In this document: positions 33,878 through 43,932 of the stretch, piece after piece
Layout of the letters: each line of letters opens with the position of its first letter
How positions within the stretch are numbered: position 1 is the stretch's first letter
Origin: JALEFZ01 sp039820545
GTDB lineage: Bacteria > Bacteroidota > Bacteroidia > J057
Length of the DNA: 64,000 nt
Direction: 5' to 3'
NCBI GenBank assembly: GCA_039820545.1
Contig: JBCBPW010000031.1
Coordinates: 1-64,000, forward strand
The notes under the pieces: generated by a model
What the model was told of the DNA's origin: nothing
The model's input: only the letters and a program-made list of their open reading frames with translations
The model's database searches: none
Program-made: the position numbers and the translations under genes

Positions 33878-35821
33878 CTAGGCCAATAGGTCGGCAATTT
33901 CCTGCTTCAGGTGTGCCATAAAGTCTGCTTGACTCATGACACCTAGGTCGCCTTCTTTGCGTTTGCGCACGGCGACAGCTCCTTGCGAAGCTTCTTTCTC
34001 TCCGACAATCAGCATGTAAGGATACTTTCCTAGCTCTGCTTCGCGAATCTTCTTTCCCGTGGATTCGTTGCGAAGGTCTACATCTACACGGTAACCCTCA
34101 ACCATCAAGTTTCGTCTTACTTCTTCTGCGTAGGCATTGTACTTTTCTCCAATAGAAAGCACGATGGCCTGATTAGGTGCCAACCACAAGGGGAAATCTC
34201 CCGCAGTATGCTCAATCAACACAGCCGTAAACCGCTCGAGCGAACCAAAAGGCGCACGGTGAATCATGACAGGGCGATGCTTTTGATCATCTGCACCTAT
34301 ATATTCAAGTTCAAAGCGATTGGGAAGTTGATAATCCAACTGTACGGTTCCCAATTGCCACTCTCTATTCAGGGCATCGCGCACCATGAAGTCAAGTTTA
34401 GGTCCGTAAAATGCAGCCTCTCCTTCTTCTTTGACGATGTCTAATCCTTTTTCCAAAGCCGCCTCTTCAATTGCTGCCTCTGCTGCATCCCACTGCGCAG
34501 GATCCCCAAAATATTTCTCTGGCTTTTCGGGGTCTCTAAGTGAAACTTGTACTTTAAAATCATCAAATTTTAAAACACGGAAGATGTACAGTACAATGTC
34601 AATCACTGCTTTAAACTCATCTTTGACCTGATCAGGACGACAGAAAATATGGGCGTCATCCTGTGTAAAGCCTCTTACACGTGTCAGTCCATGCAACTCT
34701 CCACTTTGCTCGTAGCGATAGACTGTTCCAAATTCAGCCAATCGGATCGGTAGTTCTTTATAGGACCGTGGCTTAGAGCTGTAGATCTCGCAGTGGTGCG
34801 GGCAGTTCATAGGCCGAAGCAAGAATTCTTCACCTTCATTTGGGGTATGGATGGGTTTGAAGGAATCCTCTCCATACTTTTGCCAGTGGCCAGAAGTCTG
34901 ATAGAGTTCTTTTTTTCCAAGGTGAGGAGTCACCACTAAGTCGTAGCCTGCTTTTACTTGTACTTTTTTAAGGAAATCAATTAAGGCCTCCCTCAAACGA
35001 ACACCATTAGGTAACCAAAGTGGAAGTCCTAATCCAACTCTTTCTGAGAAGGTAAATAGTTCTAGCTCTTTACCGATCTTGCGATGATCGCGCTTTTTTG
35101 CCTCCTCGATTATATGTAGGTATTCATCTAGTTCCTTCTTTTTAGGGAAAGAAATGGCATATATCCGTGTCAATTGCTTATTCTTTTCATCTCCACGCCA
35201 ATAAGCTCCCGCAGTATTCAAAATCTTGACTGCCTTGATAACCTTGGAGTTGGGGATGTGGCCGCCTTTGCAGAGATCTACAAAGTTACCAGAATGGTAG
35301 AAGGTGATATCCCCATCTTCTAGTCCTTCAATTAGCTCAACTTTGTACTCGTTTCCCTTCTCTCTGTAGTGCGCAATCGCATCTGCTTTACTGATCTCCT
35401 TCCTTTCAAAGGTTTCACCTGATTTGGCTAGTTCCATGAACTTCTTCTCCACCTGTGCATAGTCAGCTTCTCCAAAGTGCGTATCCCCAAAATCCACATC
35501 ATAATAAAACCCACGCTCAATCGGAGGACCAAACCCCAACTTGATCCCAGGATAGAGTTCTTCCAGTGCTTCTGCCAAAATATGGGCAGAAGAGTGCCAC
35601 ATGGCTTCTTTTCCCTCTTGGTCTCTCCATGTCAAAATCTGTACAGCAGCATCTGTGTGAATCGTTCGATTCAACTCCCATGTTTGTCCATTAACATTGA
35701 TGGCAAGTGCATTACGTGCCAATCCTTCACTGATGTCCTTGGCTATGTCCAAGCCAGTGATGCCCGCCTCATAGTGGCGTTCGTCTCCATTAGGGAGTGT
35801 GATTTTTACCTGATCAGGCAT
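33878..35821 (-). CDS. thrS: Threonine-tRNA ligase
   Basis: Charges tRNA-Thr. From the ATG at 35821 (MPDQVKITLPNGDER) the protein has 647 residues with the domains in the normal order: TGS (1-60), editing domain with HSSAHILAEALE and the later CKGGHIPN zinc-like site, class II catalytic core with the zinc Cys340 in RPMNCPHHCEIY and motif 3 HRAPFGSLERF, and the C-terminal anticodon-binding domain. An upstream start at 35863 is open but not conserved in character. A leader hairpin lies directly upstream. infC follows on the same strand. Confidence 0.96.
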   Translation of the reverse strand: MPDQVKITLPNGDERHYEAGITGLDIAKDISEGLARNALAINVNGQTWELNRTIHTDAAVQILTWRDQEGKEAMWHSSAHILAEALEELYPGIKLGFGPPIERGFYYDVDFGDTHFGEADYAQVEKKFMELAKSGETFERKEISKADAIAHYREKGNEYKVELIEGLEDGDITFYHSGNFVDLCKGGHIPNSKVIKAVKILNTAGAYWRGDEKNKQLTRIYAISFPKKKELDEYLHIIEEAKKRDHRKIGKELELFTFSERVGLGLPLWLPNGVRLREALIDFLKKVQVKAGYDLVVTPHLGKKELYQTSGHWQKYGEDSFKPIHTPNEGEEFLLRPMNCPHHCEIYSSKPRSYKELPIRLAEFGTVYRYEQSGELHGLTRVRGFTQDDAHIFCRPDQVKDEFKAVIDIVLYIFRVLKFDDFKVQVSLRDPEKPEKYFGDPAQWDAAEAAIEEAALEKGLDIVKEEGEAAFYGPKLDFMVRDALNREWQLGTVQLDYQLPNRFELEYIGADDQKHRPVMIHRAPFGSLERFTAVLIEHTAGDFPLWLAPNQAIVLSIGEKYNAYAEEVRRNLMVEGYRVDVDLRNESTGKKIREAELGKYPYMLIVGEKEASQGAVAVRKRKEGDLGVMSQADFMAHLKQEIADLLA

Positions 35822-35863
35822 GAATACAGATATTTGAAAAGTATTTAAAATGAATCGTCTCAA

Positions 35864-35893
35864 GTAAAACCCCTCGTGTACAGAGGATTTTAC
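35864..35893 (-). promoter_or_regulatory. Hairpin in the thrS leader
   Basis: GTAAAA/TTTTAC and CCTC/GAGG pair with a small internal loop, about 43 bases before the thrS ATG. E. coli ThrRS binds leader hairpins to repress its own translation; a similar role here is a guess. Confidence 0.35.
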
Positions 35894-36024
35894 AAATACG
35901 CGTAAAGATAGGAACCCACTTTGAATCTGTGAAGTTTTCCTGAGGAATATTCACAGGGGATTCGCTCGTTTTTGTGAGGAGTGTTCGCTAATTTTTACCA
36001 AAAGAATAGGAATATTTGAATAAA

Positions 36025-36864
36025 ATGTCTCAGAAGGCCTTTTTCCCATCCGAACCCTTTGAGCAAAGCCTCAAAAGTTTTCATCTAGAAGTACTGGACC
36101 AAACCTCTTCTCTGGAGAAGGTAGCAAATGCCTATCACCTTATATGGATTCGAGAGGGAAAAGGTTGCCAAAAAATTGACCTTACTACGCTAGATGTTCA
36201 GCAAAACACATTATCGTTTGTAGGACCTCACCAGATGTATGCATGGGAGGGGGGGATCGTGCAAGGTTATCAGATGACGTTTACTCTAGATTTTTTGTGT
36301 GCCACAGGGTTCTCCGACCAGTCTTTGAACGAGTTGCACTTATTTGGCGATCCTCAGCCGTGTATTCACTTGGATCAAGCACAAGATCAGAAACTACTCC
36401 AAATGGTCCGATGGTGGGAAGAAGAAGTCGAAGCACCTTCTGAGATAGCCGAAGCTTGGGTAGGAACGATGCTGAAATTGATCTTACTATTTGGTCATCA
36501 GATACATCGTGTACGGACGAAGAGAAAAGAGGAGCAGAGAATCATATCAGATTTGACTCATCGATTCAAGGAATTGGTAGAAGAAAAGTATACTTCATGG
36601 CACAAAGTGAAGGAATATGCAGATGCGCTGTTCATTACCCCCAATCACCTCAACGATCAAGTCAAACACGATCTCGGGCAATCTGCAAAGGTGTGTATTC
36701 AGGAGCGCATCATATTGGAGGCTAAACGAATGGCTCACTTCACAGATCAAAGCTTGAAAGAAACTTCTGCAGTTTTGGGATTTCAGGATAGCTCACATTT
36801 TGGAAAGTTTTTCAAGCAACATGCGGGGATGAGTTTTTCATCTTTCAGGAAATCGATCAAGTAA
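36025..36864 (+). CDS. AraC-family transcriptional regulator
   Basis: From the ATG at 36025 the protein has 279 residues. The N-terminal ~150 residues are a cupin-like sensing domain, and the C-terminal ~100 carry the two helix-turn-helix units of AraC (WHKVKEYADALFITPNHLNDQVKHDLG, then SLKETSAVLGFQDSSHFGKFFKQHAGMSFSSFR). A TTG nine bases earlier is in frame. It is followed after 117 bases by a pirin gene on the same strand, which is its likely target; a redox or aromatic signal is possible but not shown. Confidence 0.9.
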   Translation: MSQKAFFPSEPFEQSLKSFHLEVLDQTSSLEKVANAYHLIWIREGKGCQKIDLTTLDVQQNTLSFVGPHQMYAWEGGIVQGYQMTFTLDFLCATGFSDQSLNELHLFGDPQPCIHLDQAQDQKLLQMVRWWEEEVEAPSEIAEAWVGTMLKLILLFGHQIHRVRTKRKEEQRIISDLTHRFKELVEEKYTSWHKVKEYADALFITPNHLNDQVKHDLGQSAKVCIQERIILEAKRMAHFTDQSLKETSAVLGFQDSSHFGKFFKQHAGMSFSSFRKSIK

Positions 36865-36981
36865 TTGCAATACATGCTGCTTTTTATATATGAATAGAAC
36901 CTTTCTCCATATCATCCGTTTTAATGTTTAAACACTGATAGCAGCTGGTATCTATTCTTTTACCTTAAGAAAGGAGTAAAA

Positions 36982-37851
36982 ATGTTGAACCATACACAAA
37001 TGTATAGACCCATAAATCGAATTGTCCCTTCTCAGCCTACCATGGTAGGAGAGGGTATGGGAGTATTGCGCCCACTACCTGCGCGTGGGGTACGCAAGGT
37101 GGGACCTTTTATCATGTTGGACCACTTTGGGCCGCATAGCCTACCTCCAGGCAAGACAGGAGACGTGCCGCCGCATCCACATGCAGGCTTTCAGACGGTG
37201 ACGTATCTTTTCAAAGGGAGAGGTTTCCACCGCGACAGTTCGGGTGCGACACAGGAGATCTTACCAGGAGGAGTGAATTGGATGACAGCGGGCCGTGGTA
37301 TTGTGCATGCAGAGCAGATGGCAGGTGATCCTGCGGACGGTACAGTCGAAGGATTCCAGATCTGGGTCAATCTACCCAGGGATCAGAAGTTCACCGAACC
37401 TGGATTTGATGGCATGACGCCAGATGAGCTTCCCATTCGTAAACTAGAAGGCGGGCAAGTTCGTGTCATCGCTGGGAATTGGGGCGATACGGTTTCTAAA
37501 GTGAATACTTTTTCGCCCTTGTTTCTTTATCATCTGACCTTGTTTGAAGGGGCTGAAGTAGAGGTGCCTGTAGATCCTACCTTTGCCGCAGCTGTATATA
37601 TGGCAGAAGGCGAAGTAGAGATCAACAAGGAAAGCAAGGTCGAAAGAAGTATGCTCACGCTCTTTGAGCCAGGTGAAGGCAATGTAATCCTTAAGGCTCA
37701 ATCTGATGCTCAGCTCATGGTGATGGGGGGAGTACCCCTTGACCAGCCGATGGCTTCTTATGGCCCCTTTGTCATGAGTACCTCCGAGGAGTTGCAACAG
37801 GTGATGAACGACTATCGCGAAGGGAAGATGGGAGAGGTAGAATGGGATTAG
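36982..37851 (+). CDS. Pirin family protein
   Basis: A 289-residue bicupin. All four metal ligands of pirin are seen: His65 and His67 in PPHPHAGF, His109 and Glu111 in GIVHAEQ. The second cupin (about 170-280) lacks ligands, as in other pirins. Some bacterial pirins have quercetin 2,3-dioxygenase activity, others bind protein partners; which applies is unknown. An AAGGAG sequence lies shortly before the ATG, one of the few Shine-Dalgarno-like sites in the window. A second pirin lies at 44093 beside ring-cleaving dioxygenases. Confidence 0.93.
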   Translation: MLNHTQMYRPINRIVPSQPTMVGEGMGVLRPLPARGVRKVGPFIMLDHFGPHSLPPGKTGDVPPHPHAGFQTVTYLFKGRGFHRDSSGATQEILPGGVNWMTAGRGIVHAEQMAGDPADGTVEGFQIWVNLPRDQKFTEPGFDGMTPDELPIRKLEGGQVRVIAGNWGDTVSKVNTFSPLFLYHLTLFEGAEVEVPVDPTFAAAVYMAEGEVEINKESKVERSMLTLFEPGEGNVILKAQSDAQLMVMGGVPLDQPMASYGPFVMSTSEELQQVMNDYREGKMGEVEWD

Positions 37852-37886
37852 CGATAACTAAAGGTGTGGCTAAAGGCTAGGGTAGA

Positions 37887-37926
37887 AAAAAAGAGGCTGA
37901 CTCGGTAAAAAGTCAGCCTCTTTTTT
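37887..37926. terminator. Bidirectional terminator after the pirin gene
   Basis: A perfect 16-bp stem (37887-37902 with 37911-37926), AAAAAAGAGGCTGACT with its complement, which works on both strands and so can also end the convergent GIN-domain gene. Confidence 0.9.
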
Positions 37927-38025
37927 ATGAGATATTCTAAGTAGGTATACAGGTTAAAACGAGATAGAGATAAATGTAAAGTATTCAACAGTAATGTATT
38001 AAGTCTGTTGCCTCGCTTAAAATGC

Positions 38026-38817
38026 TTATTGGGCTTCTCTGGAAGGGGTACTCTGGCTTGTCTCTCCTGAGAGGCCGTATACTTTCCCTCCGCTGCTGGT
38101 ATTTTTGGTGAGGCTGGGTCTGCCGCTAAAAGCGATTTTGCCACCTGAACTAGCAGAAGCTGTGAGCTGACTAGATACGTGTATGGCAACTTTTCCCCCA
38201 GAAGAAGCTTGAATAGTCGCGTCTTCACAACGGAAATTTTCAGCAGAGATCTTACCAGAACTCGAGGCAGCTCCCACAAATCCATTAGAAGCACCGCCTG
38301 TGATCATCACTTTACCTGAGCTAGATACTTTGCTCATAAAGGTATCTCCTTTGAAAGAGTTGATTTGAGCTTTTCCTGAACTGCTGGCATTGGCTGTCAG
38401 CTTATCGCCTACGAACCCATTGATGAAAGCTTTTCCAGAGGAGGAGGCTTTAATGGTAAGTTGATCAGAATAGATAGTTTCTGAACAATTGACTTGGGCT
38501 GATGAACTTACTTTGATGCTTTCAAGTGAACGATAGGTTACCGTCGCTTTTACCGTTACATTCTTGTAAGAACCTTTTTCTAAGTAGATTTTCAGTGTGC
38601 CATCCGATACCCTAGTCAGTACCTTATCTACAGAAATTCCCGAGACTTCCAGCGAGACACCTGGGCTACCTCCTTTACGGAGATCGACCTCTATACTTTG
38701 TCCCACAGCAAGTTTGTCAAAGGACTGAAGACTTCTACGCTCATACCCTTGTGCCATGAGCAGGGAACCTGTCAAGAGGGAAAGGATAAGTAACAGAACC
38801 GATCTTTTCATTTTCAT
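38026..38817 (-). CDS. Head-GIN (DUF2807) domain secreted protein with 20-residue repeats
   Basis: A 263-residue protein with a signal peptide (ends LLMAQG). Residues 30-245 form the GIN beta-helix. The motif S-S-S-G-K recurs at 125, 145, 165 and 185, and as S-S-G-G-K at 205, 223 and 241, with an exact 20-residue spacing over the first five. This means the Ser and Lys residues stack in a ladder on one face of the helix. GIN proteins are common in Bacteroidota and probably cell-surface or periplasmic; their function is unknown. It converges on the pirin gene and shares the terminator at 37887-37926. Confidence 0.88.
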   Translation of the reverse strand: MKMKRSVLLLILSLLTGSLLMAQGYERRSLQSFDKLAVGQSIEVDLRKGGSPGVSLEVSGISVDKVLTRVSDGTLKIYLEKGSYKNVTVKATVTYRSLESIKVSSSAQVNCSETIYSDQLTIKASSSGKAFINGFVGDKLTANASSSGKAQINSFKGDTFMSKVSSSGKVMITGGASNGFVGAASSSGKISAENFRCEDATIQASSGGKVAIHVSSQLTASASSGGKIAFSGRPSLTKNTSSGGKVYGLSGETSQSTPSREAQ

Positions 38818-39100
38818 TTGTTGAGTAGAATTAAATAGATAGAGAGGGTAGATGAATAAATTACTTTAAAGACTCATAGGAAGCAAAAAGGTAGCTTGGG
38901 ATACATATGGCAAAGCTGCCATTTCTCTATTTTTTCTCCTATGCAGGCAACGAGTGAAAAATATCGCATGCTGATCCTAATCAGTTTGGGTTATAAGGGG
39001 GGAAAAAAGGAAGAATATTATGAATAGGTAAGTAATCGAGAATTAAATGGGGTAAGATTTACCATAGCTAAAAAGTGGAAAAGGAATTATCTTGTCGTAT

Positions 39101-42100
39101 ATGCTTTTTACATATAAGTTGCAGTATATGTGTCAGTTAGCTTGTGTAGACTTTAGGATTTGTTCAGTTCCATTTGTTGGATTTTATCTGATATGGTTCT
39201 TTGGAGCACAGGTTGGCTATGCACAATCCTACAGGTTGATGCACTTTTCATTGACTGATGGTCTGCCATCTAATACGATCTATGAGATGGCAGAAGACCA
39301 AAGAGGCTATATGTGGCTTGGAACAGAGGGGGGATTGTGCCGATTTGATGGTCAGCGTTTTAGGCCGTACTTCCATCAAGCCTTGCGAGACATCGAGATT
39401 ATCCGCGTCAACAGCTCTCCTGAAGGCCGTGTCGGTTTTGTCAATCTCTCGGGCCAGATTGGTTTTATTGAACAAGACAGCATCAGGGTGTTGGAGAATT
39501 TTGGAATGAAGGGGAAAGCTGTGTTGGACTATTTAGAGGATAATCAGGGAAACGTATGGGTGGGACTTTTACGAGAAAAAGTAAATCTGCAACCCAATAG
39601 AGTGGCAGTTTTTCGGTTGGACCAAGCATTCAATGTGCTACAGGAATATCCATTTTTTGGAGAAGCCATAAGGGTCATGGGGTGGAACCCCCTACGGAAT
39701 GAGTTTATGATTGATGCAGAGGCAGGTGCATGGATTCATTTCCCTACCACACAAGATTCTTTTACACAGCTCGAACAGTATCAGCATTATCCCCCCAAGT
39801 TACACTATGACGATAAAGGCTTTCTATTTGTTGAGATACGGCCCTCTCGTTTAGGAAGCATTCGGGGTACAGATGTGAACTACATAGATGTCGATCCACG
39901 TATTTCCTCCTCGTATTCATTTTTAGATATAGAGCAAGGCTCCGATGGTTTTTATTGGCTCGCTACAAGTAATGGAGTATATAAGTGTAAGATTGAGGAC
40001 CTAAAACTCACGGTCGTCGAGCATCAGATTCTCGTAGGTAAACAAGTCAATTGCTTGACTTTCGACAAAGAAGGGAATCTATGGATGGGTACAGAGAAAG
40101 AAGGAATTTATGTTCTTCCACGCAACAATTACCGCCAATGGGATGGAAACTCAGTAGCCATAGGTGATTTTAGGTCACGGCTGCTCTCACTGGATAGTGA
40201 AAATCGGGTATGGGCCATCTCTAACGATGGAAGCCTGATCCATGCCACAGATACCACATTCACCTCCTACCCATACCTAACTCCTGGTGATTACAAAGGC
40301 GCCATAGAAGGTCCACATAAAGAGGCCATGGTGTATGGAAATTCCTACTTCTGGATGGTGAGTCCTTCGGGCAAAAAATCTCCCTATCCCTACATCTACC
40401 GCTTAGGTTTCAGTAGAATCAATGACCTACGCAATGTCAAAACAGTGGTTAAGTTAGGCGATGAATACTATGGAGGACACTCTTTTCAGTTTTTTCGATT
40501 CAACCTGAAAGAAGGACTGGCTCAGCCTTTGATGGATGGACGAACGATGAAATTGTACGCAGATGAAGCATATCAAAGAGTCTGGATAGGACACTTAGAG
40601 GGCTTATTTACCTATAGTAGACAAGACAGTTTGCAATTATTTAAAGACAAAAAGGGTAAGGGGCTCCCCTATATGATCTATGCCATGACTAAAACCAGTG
40701 ATGGGGCTTACTATTTCGGGTCGCATGGGCAAGGATTGTGGAGGCTATACGAGGGAAATCTAGAACGAGTCGATAGAGAATGGGGCCTGCCATCCCGTGT
40801 ATATTTAGACCTTTTGGCAGACGGCATGAATCTATGGGCGACTACAGAAAGAGGAGTATTGAAGATATTTGCAGACCAGCAAAAAGGGTTTGTTGTCAAT
40901 CTTAGAGGCTCCTTGCCATCAGAAGAGGTCTATGGATTGGCGAAGACAGATCGGCATATTTGGATTTCTACTTCTCAAGGCCTGACTTTTATGGAAAAAG
41001 ATCAGCCCAAATTCCTGCAAAGCCCGCCTGTTGTATATCTCGAATCCTTCACAGCCTACGACGCCTCGGGCAATGAATCTTCCAAACGAGAATTATCCTA
41101 CAGGTTTCGAGACGTAGACGTCCAGTTTTCTGCGATCTCTGTAGCAGAGAATCTGATGTATGAATATCGCAAGTTAGGTACTGACAGGTGGACCCCCTTG
41201 GAGGAAACAGTTATTCACTTTTCTGCTTTGGTACCCGATGCATATGCTTATGAAATCCGAGCTGTAAGAGCCAATGGTGTCGCCAGTAATCAGCCTTTGA
41301 TCGTCGCTTTTGAAATTTTGCCACCCATCTGGCTGACTGCATGGTTTTGGGTCATCATTTTCATTTTTATAGGGGGACTGATTTTCTGGGCTGTTCAGAC
41401 CAATTTTAGGAACAGACTTCGCAACGTCGAGACCAAATCCCGCTTGGAAAGACAGATGGAGAGTCTCCGACTGCAAGCACTACGTGCGCAAATGAACCCA
41501 CACTTTGTCTTCAACTCCTTAAATGCTATCCAGCATCTTATCCTAATAGAGGAAGATCAAAAAGTACTGAGCTATCTAGCAGATTTTGCTAAGCTGATCA
41601 GAAAAGCACTTGCAAACGCCAGCGAAAACTTCTCCTCCCTTGCCAATGAAATAGAATTTCTTAACCTCTATCTCAGCCTGGAAACGTTGAGGTTTCAGGA
41701 TAAAGTAAAGGTTGATTTTCAAATTGATCCAGCACTAGATAGGGAACATATCTGGATTCCTCCTATGGTGATCCAGCCATTCATCGAAAATGCTTTTGTA
41801 CATGGGCTCATGCATAAGTCTACAGATGGGATATTAAGAATCTCGATCAAAGATGATCCCGACATGAGGGTTTTGATATGTTTGATTGAAGATAATGGTG
41901 TAGGGAGGGAAAAGGCAAAAGAATTGTCTGCGTGGAGAAAAGGCCATCAATCGATTGGGGTTAGTAACACCAAGCAGCGTTTGGAAGTGCTCGGACGCCT
42001 ACTGGGAAATGCCCATTTTAGGTATGAGGTAGAGGACCTATACGATGAAGCAGGAACTCCCCTCGGTACTAGGGTACATATCTGGATACCCTACACAAAT

Positions 42101-42106
42101 GAATGA
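39101..42106 (+). CDS. LytS-type sensor histidine kinase with beta-propeller sensor
   Basis: A ~1000-residue membrane sensor. A signal sequence is followed by about 600 residues of two-component-regulator propeller blades (repeats like DQRGYMWLGTEGGLCRFDG and DKEGNLWMGTEKEGIYVLPR), then a Y_Y_Y Ig-like domain (about 650-735), a single membrane helix (near 745-765), and a LytS-type kinase: phospho-acceptor His about 801 in QMNPHFVFNSLNAIQ and an ATP-binding N-box/G-box (IQPFIENAFVHG, IEDNGVGREKAKEL). The start is the ATG at 39101; a TTG nine bases earlier is possible. The signal sensed is unknown. The LytTR regulator gene follows after 28 bases. Confidence 0.92.
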   Translation: MLFTYKLQYMCQLACVDFRICSVPFVGFYLIWFFGAQVGYAQSYRLMHFSLTDGLPSNTIYEMAEDQRGYMWLGTEGGLCRFDGQRFRPYFHQALRDIEIIRVNSSPEGRVGFVNLSGQIGFIEQDSIRVLENFGMKGKAVLDYLEDNQGNVWVGLLREKVNLQPNRVAVFRLDQAFNVLQEYPFFGEAIRVMGWNPLRNEFMIDAEAGAWIHFPTTQDSFTQLEQYQHYPPKLHYDDKGFLFVEIRPSRLGSIRGTDVNYIDVDPRISSSYSFLDIEQGSDGFYWLATSNGVYKCKIEDLKLTVVEHQILVGKQVNCLTFDKEGNLWMGTEKEGIYVLPRNNYRQWDGNSVAIGDFRSRLLSLDSENRVWAISNDGSLIHATDTTFTSYPYLTPGDYKGAIEGPHKEAMVYGNSYFWMVSPSGKKSPYPYIYRLGFSRINDLRNVKTVVKLGDEYYGGHSFQFFRFNLKEGLAQPLMDGRTMKLYADEAYQRVWIGHLEGLFTYSRQDSLQLFKDKKGKGLPYMIYAMTKTSDGAYYFGSHGQGLWRLYEGNLERVDREWGLPSRVYLDLLADGMNLWATTERGVLKIFADQQKGFVVNLRGSLPSEEVYGLAKTDRHIWISTSQGLTFMEKDQPKFLQSPPVVYLESFTAYDASGNESSKRELSYRFRDVDVQFSAISVAENLMYEYRKLGTDRWTPLEETVIHFSALVPDAYAYEIRAVRANGVASNQPLIVAFEILPPIWLTAWFWVIIFIFIGGLIFWAVQTNFRNRLRNVETKSRLERQMESLRLQALRAQMNPHFVFNSLNAIQHLILIEEDQKVLSYLADFAKLIRKALANASENFSSLANEIEFLNLYLSLETLRFQDKVKVDFQIDPALDREHIWIPPMVIQPFIENAFVHGLMHKSTDGILRISIKDDPDMRVLICLIEDNGVGREKAKELSAWRKGHQSIGVSNTKQRLEVLGRLLGNAHFRYEVEDLYDEAGTPLGTRVHIWIPYTNE

Positions 42107-42134
42107 AGAATCTAGAGACCTAAATTTTTGATAA

Positions 42135-42875
42135 ATGATTAAGGCCATCATTGTTGACGACGAAATGTCTGGTAGAGAAGGACTCTCTCAATTACTCAAA
42201 CGTTTTTGTCCTTCTGTCAGCATTATCGATATGTGTGAGAATATCGAAAGTGCAGTAGAGGCAATCAAGAAAGGATATCCAGATCTGGTTTTATTAGATA
42301 TAGAAATGCCTTTGGAAAATGGATTTAAGCTATTTGATTATTTCCCGATTCCCGAGTTTGAAGTGATCTTTACTACTGCACATCCTGAGTATGCAGTTCA
42401 AGCGTTTCGTTACTCTGCGGTAGATTATATCCTCAAGCCTATAGACTACAGAATCCTGGTCCAGGCTGTAGAAAAGGTAGAGCAAAAGCTAGAAGAGGAC
42501 CAAAAAGAGATGGAAGTAAAGCCAAAGAAGGCGACCATGGTCAATCCCTTTCGTAAGATCGCTATACCCACAGTCAATGGCTATCATTTTACCGAGATAC
42601 AGCGAATCGTCAGGGTACAGGCAGACGCCAACTATAGCAAAATCATCATCAAGGAAAAGAAAGGATATACTTCTTCCAAAACCTTGGGTGAGTACGAGAA
42701 TCTACTGGTACCTTACAACTTTGTGCGGGTGCATAGATCCCATTTGGTCAACCTCAATTTCATCCAAAGCTACACCAAAGGACGCTCTCCTATCTTGACA
42801 ATGGAAGATGGCGTCGAGATTCCTATCGCTTCCAATAGACGAGATTCTTTTTTGAATCAACTCAACAAAATGTGA
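42135..42875 (+). CDS. LytTR-family response regulator
   Basis: A 246-residue partner of the preceding kinase. The receiver has the acidic pair in VDDE (8-10), phospho-acceptor Asp55 in LVLLDIEMP and Lys105 in DYILKPID. The C-terminal LytTR DNA-binding domain (about 142-246) includes IVRVQADANYSKIIIKE and FVRVHRSHLVNLNFI. It should control genes for the envelope or metabolism; its own targets cannot be seen. Confidence 0.95.
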   Translation: MIKAIIVDDEMSGREGLSQLLKRFCPSVSIIDMCENIESAVEAIKKGYPDLVLLDIEMPLENGFKLFDYFPIPEFEVIFTTAHPEYAVQAFRYSAVDYILKPIDYRILVQAVEKVEQKLEEDQKEMEVKPKKATMVNPFRKIAIPTVNGYHFTEIQRIVRVQADANYSKIIIKEKKGYTSSKTLGEYENLLVPYNFVRVHRSHLVNLNFIQSYTKGRSPILTMEDGVEIPIASNRRDSFLNQLNKM

Positions 42876-42993
42876 GAGCCGATGAACCTTTAATCATTTC
42901 CCCCAAGCTGCATCATATGCAATCCCTCACCTTGGAAACATTTATTGAGGTAAAACCGTAAGCATCCCAAATGCTCAAATAGTCATAGAAGTT

Positions 42994-43932
42994 ATGATAG
43001 AAAATATGCTTTTGGGATTGCACCACATAACGGCTGTAACCTCTGATGCTCAGAAAAATATATCTTTTTATGCGAGTACCCTGGGACTACGCTTGGTCAA
43101 GCAGACCATCAATTATGATGATCCAGAATCTTATCGTCTTTACTATGGAGATGAGACGGGTAGTCCAGGCTCTATACTGAGCTTCAGGGTATTTCCACAA
43201 GCAAAGGAAGGCGCTGTCGGACGTGGGCAGTTTGCGACGATTACCCTGTCGATTAGTATGGACGCGATCGACTTTTGGGTGGATCGATTGACGCAGTATA
43301 AAGTACCCTTCAAAGATCCTCAGCAGCGTGCAAGAGACGAAGTCGTGATCTATCTAGAGGACCCTGATGGTTTGGGTATTGAGCTTATAGCCAATGAAAG
43401 AGATAGGCGAACAGGCTATGCCCATGCGGAGATTTCTACTCCTATGGCTATCAAGGGATTATATAGTGTCGAAATTTGGTTGCCTACGTTCTTCAAGACA
43501 GGGACTTTCATGGAGATGCTGGGCATGAAACTGATCGAAGAAAAATCACAAACCCGAAGGTATGCCCATCGAGACGTACCAGGAGCCTATACAGATGTTA
43601 CATGGGGAAAGGATGGAGCTGTAGGGATGACAGGAGCAGGAACCATCGAGTATATGGCTTGGACTGTCAAAGAGGAGTCGGACTTGCACCTGCTGCAAGG
43701 CGCACTTCGCACCAAAGGGTTGGAGATGACAGCTATCAGACAGTGGACGTATTACAAAGCTTTCTCTGTAAAAAATAGCGAAGGCCTTGTATTTACTTTT
43801 GCCACAGAAGGACCTGGGTTTGCAGTGGATGAAGATCAGAATCAATTGGGTCAAAAGCTGAGCCTTCCCATGTGGGAAGAGTTCAGAAGAGCATCGCTCG
43901 AAGCAGTTCTACCTCCGATTCAACTTCCCTGA
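42994..43932 (+). CDS. Ring-cleaving VOC dioxygenase, MhqO/LinE-like (copy 1)
   Basis: A 312-residue protein made of two vicinal-oxygen-chelate modules. The opening LGLHHITAVTSDAQKNISFY and the central LYSVEIWLP with VPGAYTDVTWG fit the MhqA/MhqO family of hydroquinone-specific dioxygenases. Metal ligands are likely His10 (LHHIT) and an acid such as Glu near EDPDGLGIELIA; the position usually held by the second-module His is Ser-Val-Glu here, a departure from the usual site. With a paralogue at 44956 and a pirin between, it forms a cluster probably aimed at quinones or other aromatic electrophiles. Confidence 0.85.
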   Translation: MIENMLLGLHHITAVTSDAQKNISFYASTLGLRLVKQTINYDDPESYRLYYGDETGSPGSILSFRVFPQAKEGAVGRGQFATITLSISMDAIDFWVDRLTQYKVPFKDPQQRARDEVVIYLEDPDGLGIELIANERDRRTGYAHAEISTPMAIKGLYSVEIWLPTFFKTGTFMEMLGMKLIEEKSQTRRYAHRDVPGAYTDVTWGKDGAVGMTGAGTIEYMAWTVKEESDLHLLQGALRTKGLEMTAIRQWTYYKAFSVKNSEGLVFTFATEGPGFAVDEDQNQLGQKLSLPMWEEFRRASLEAVLPPIQLP

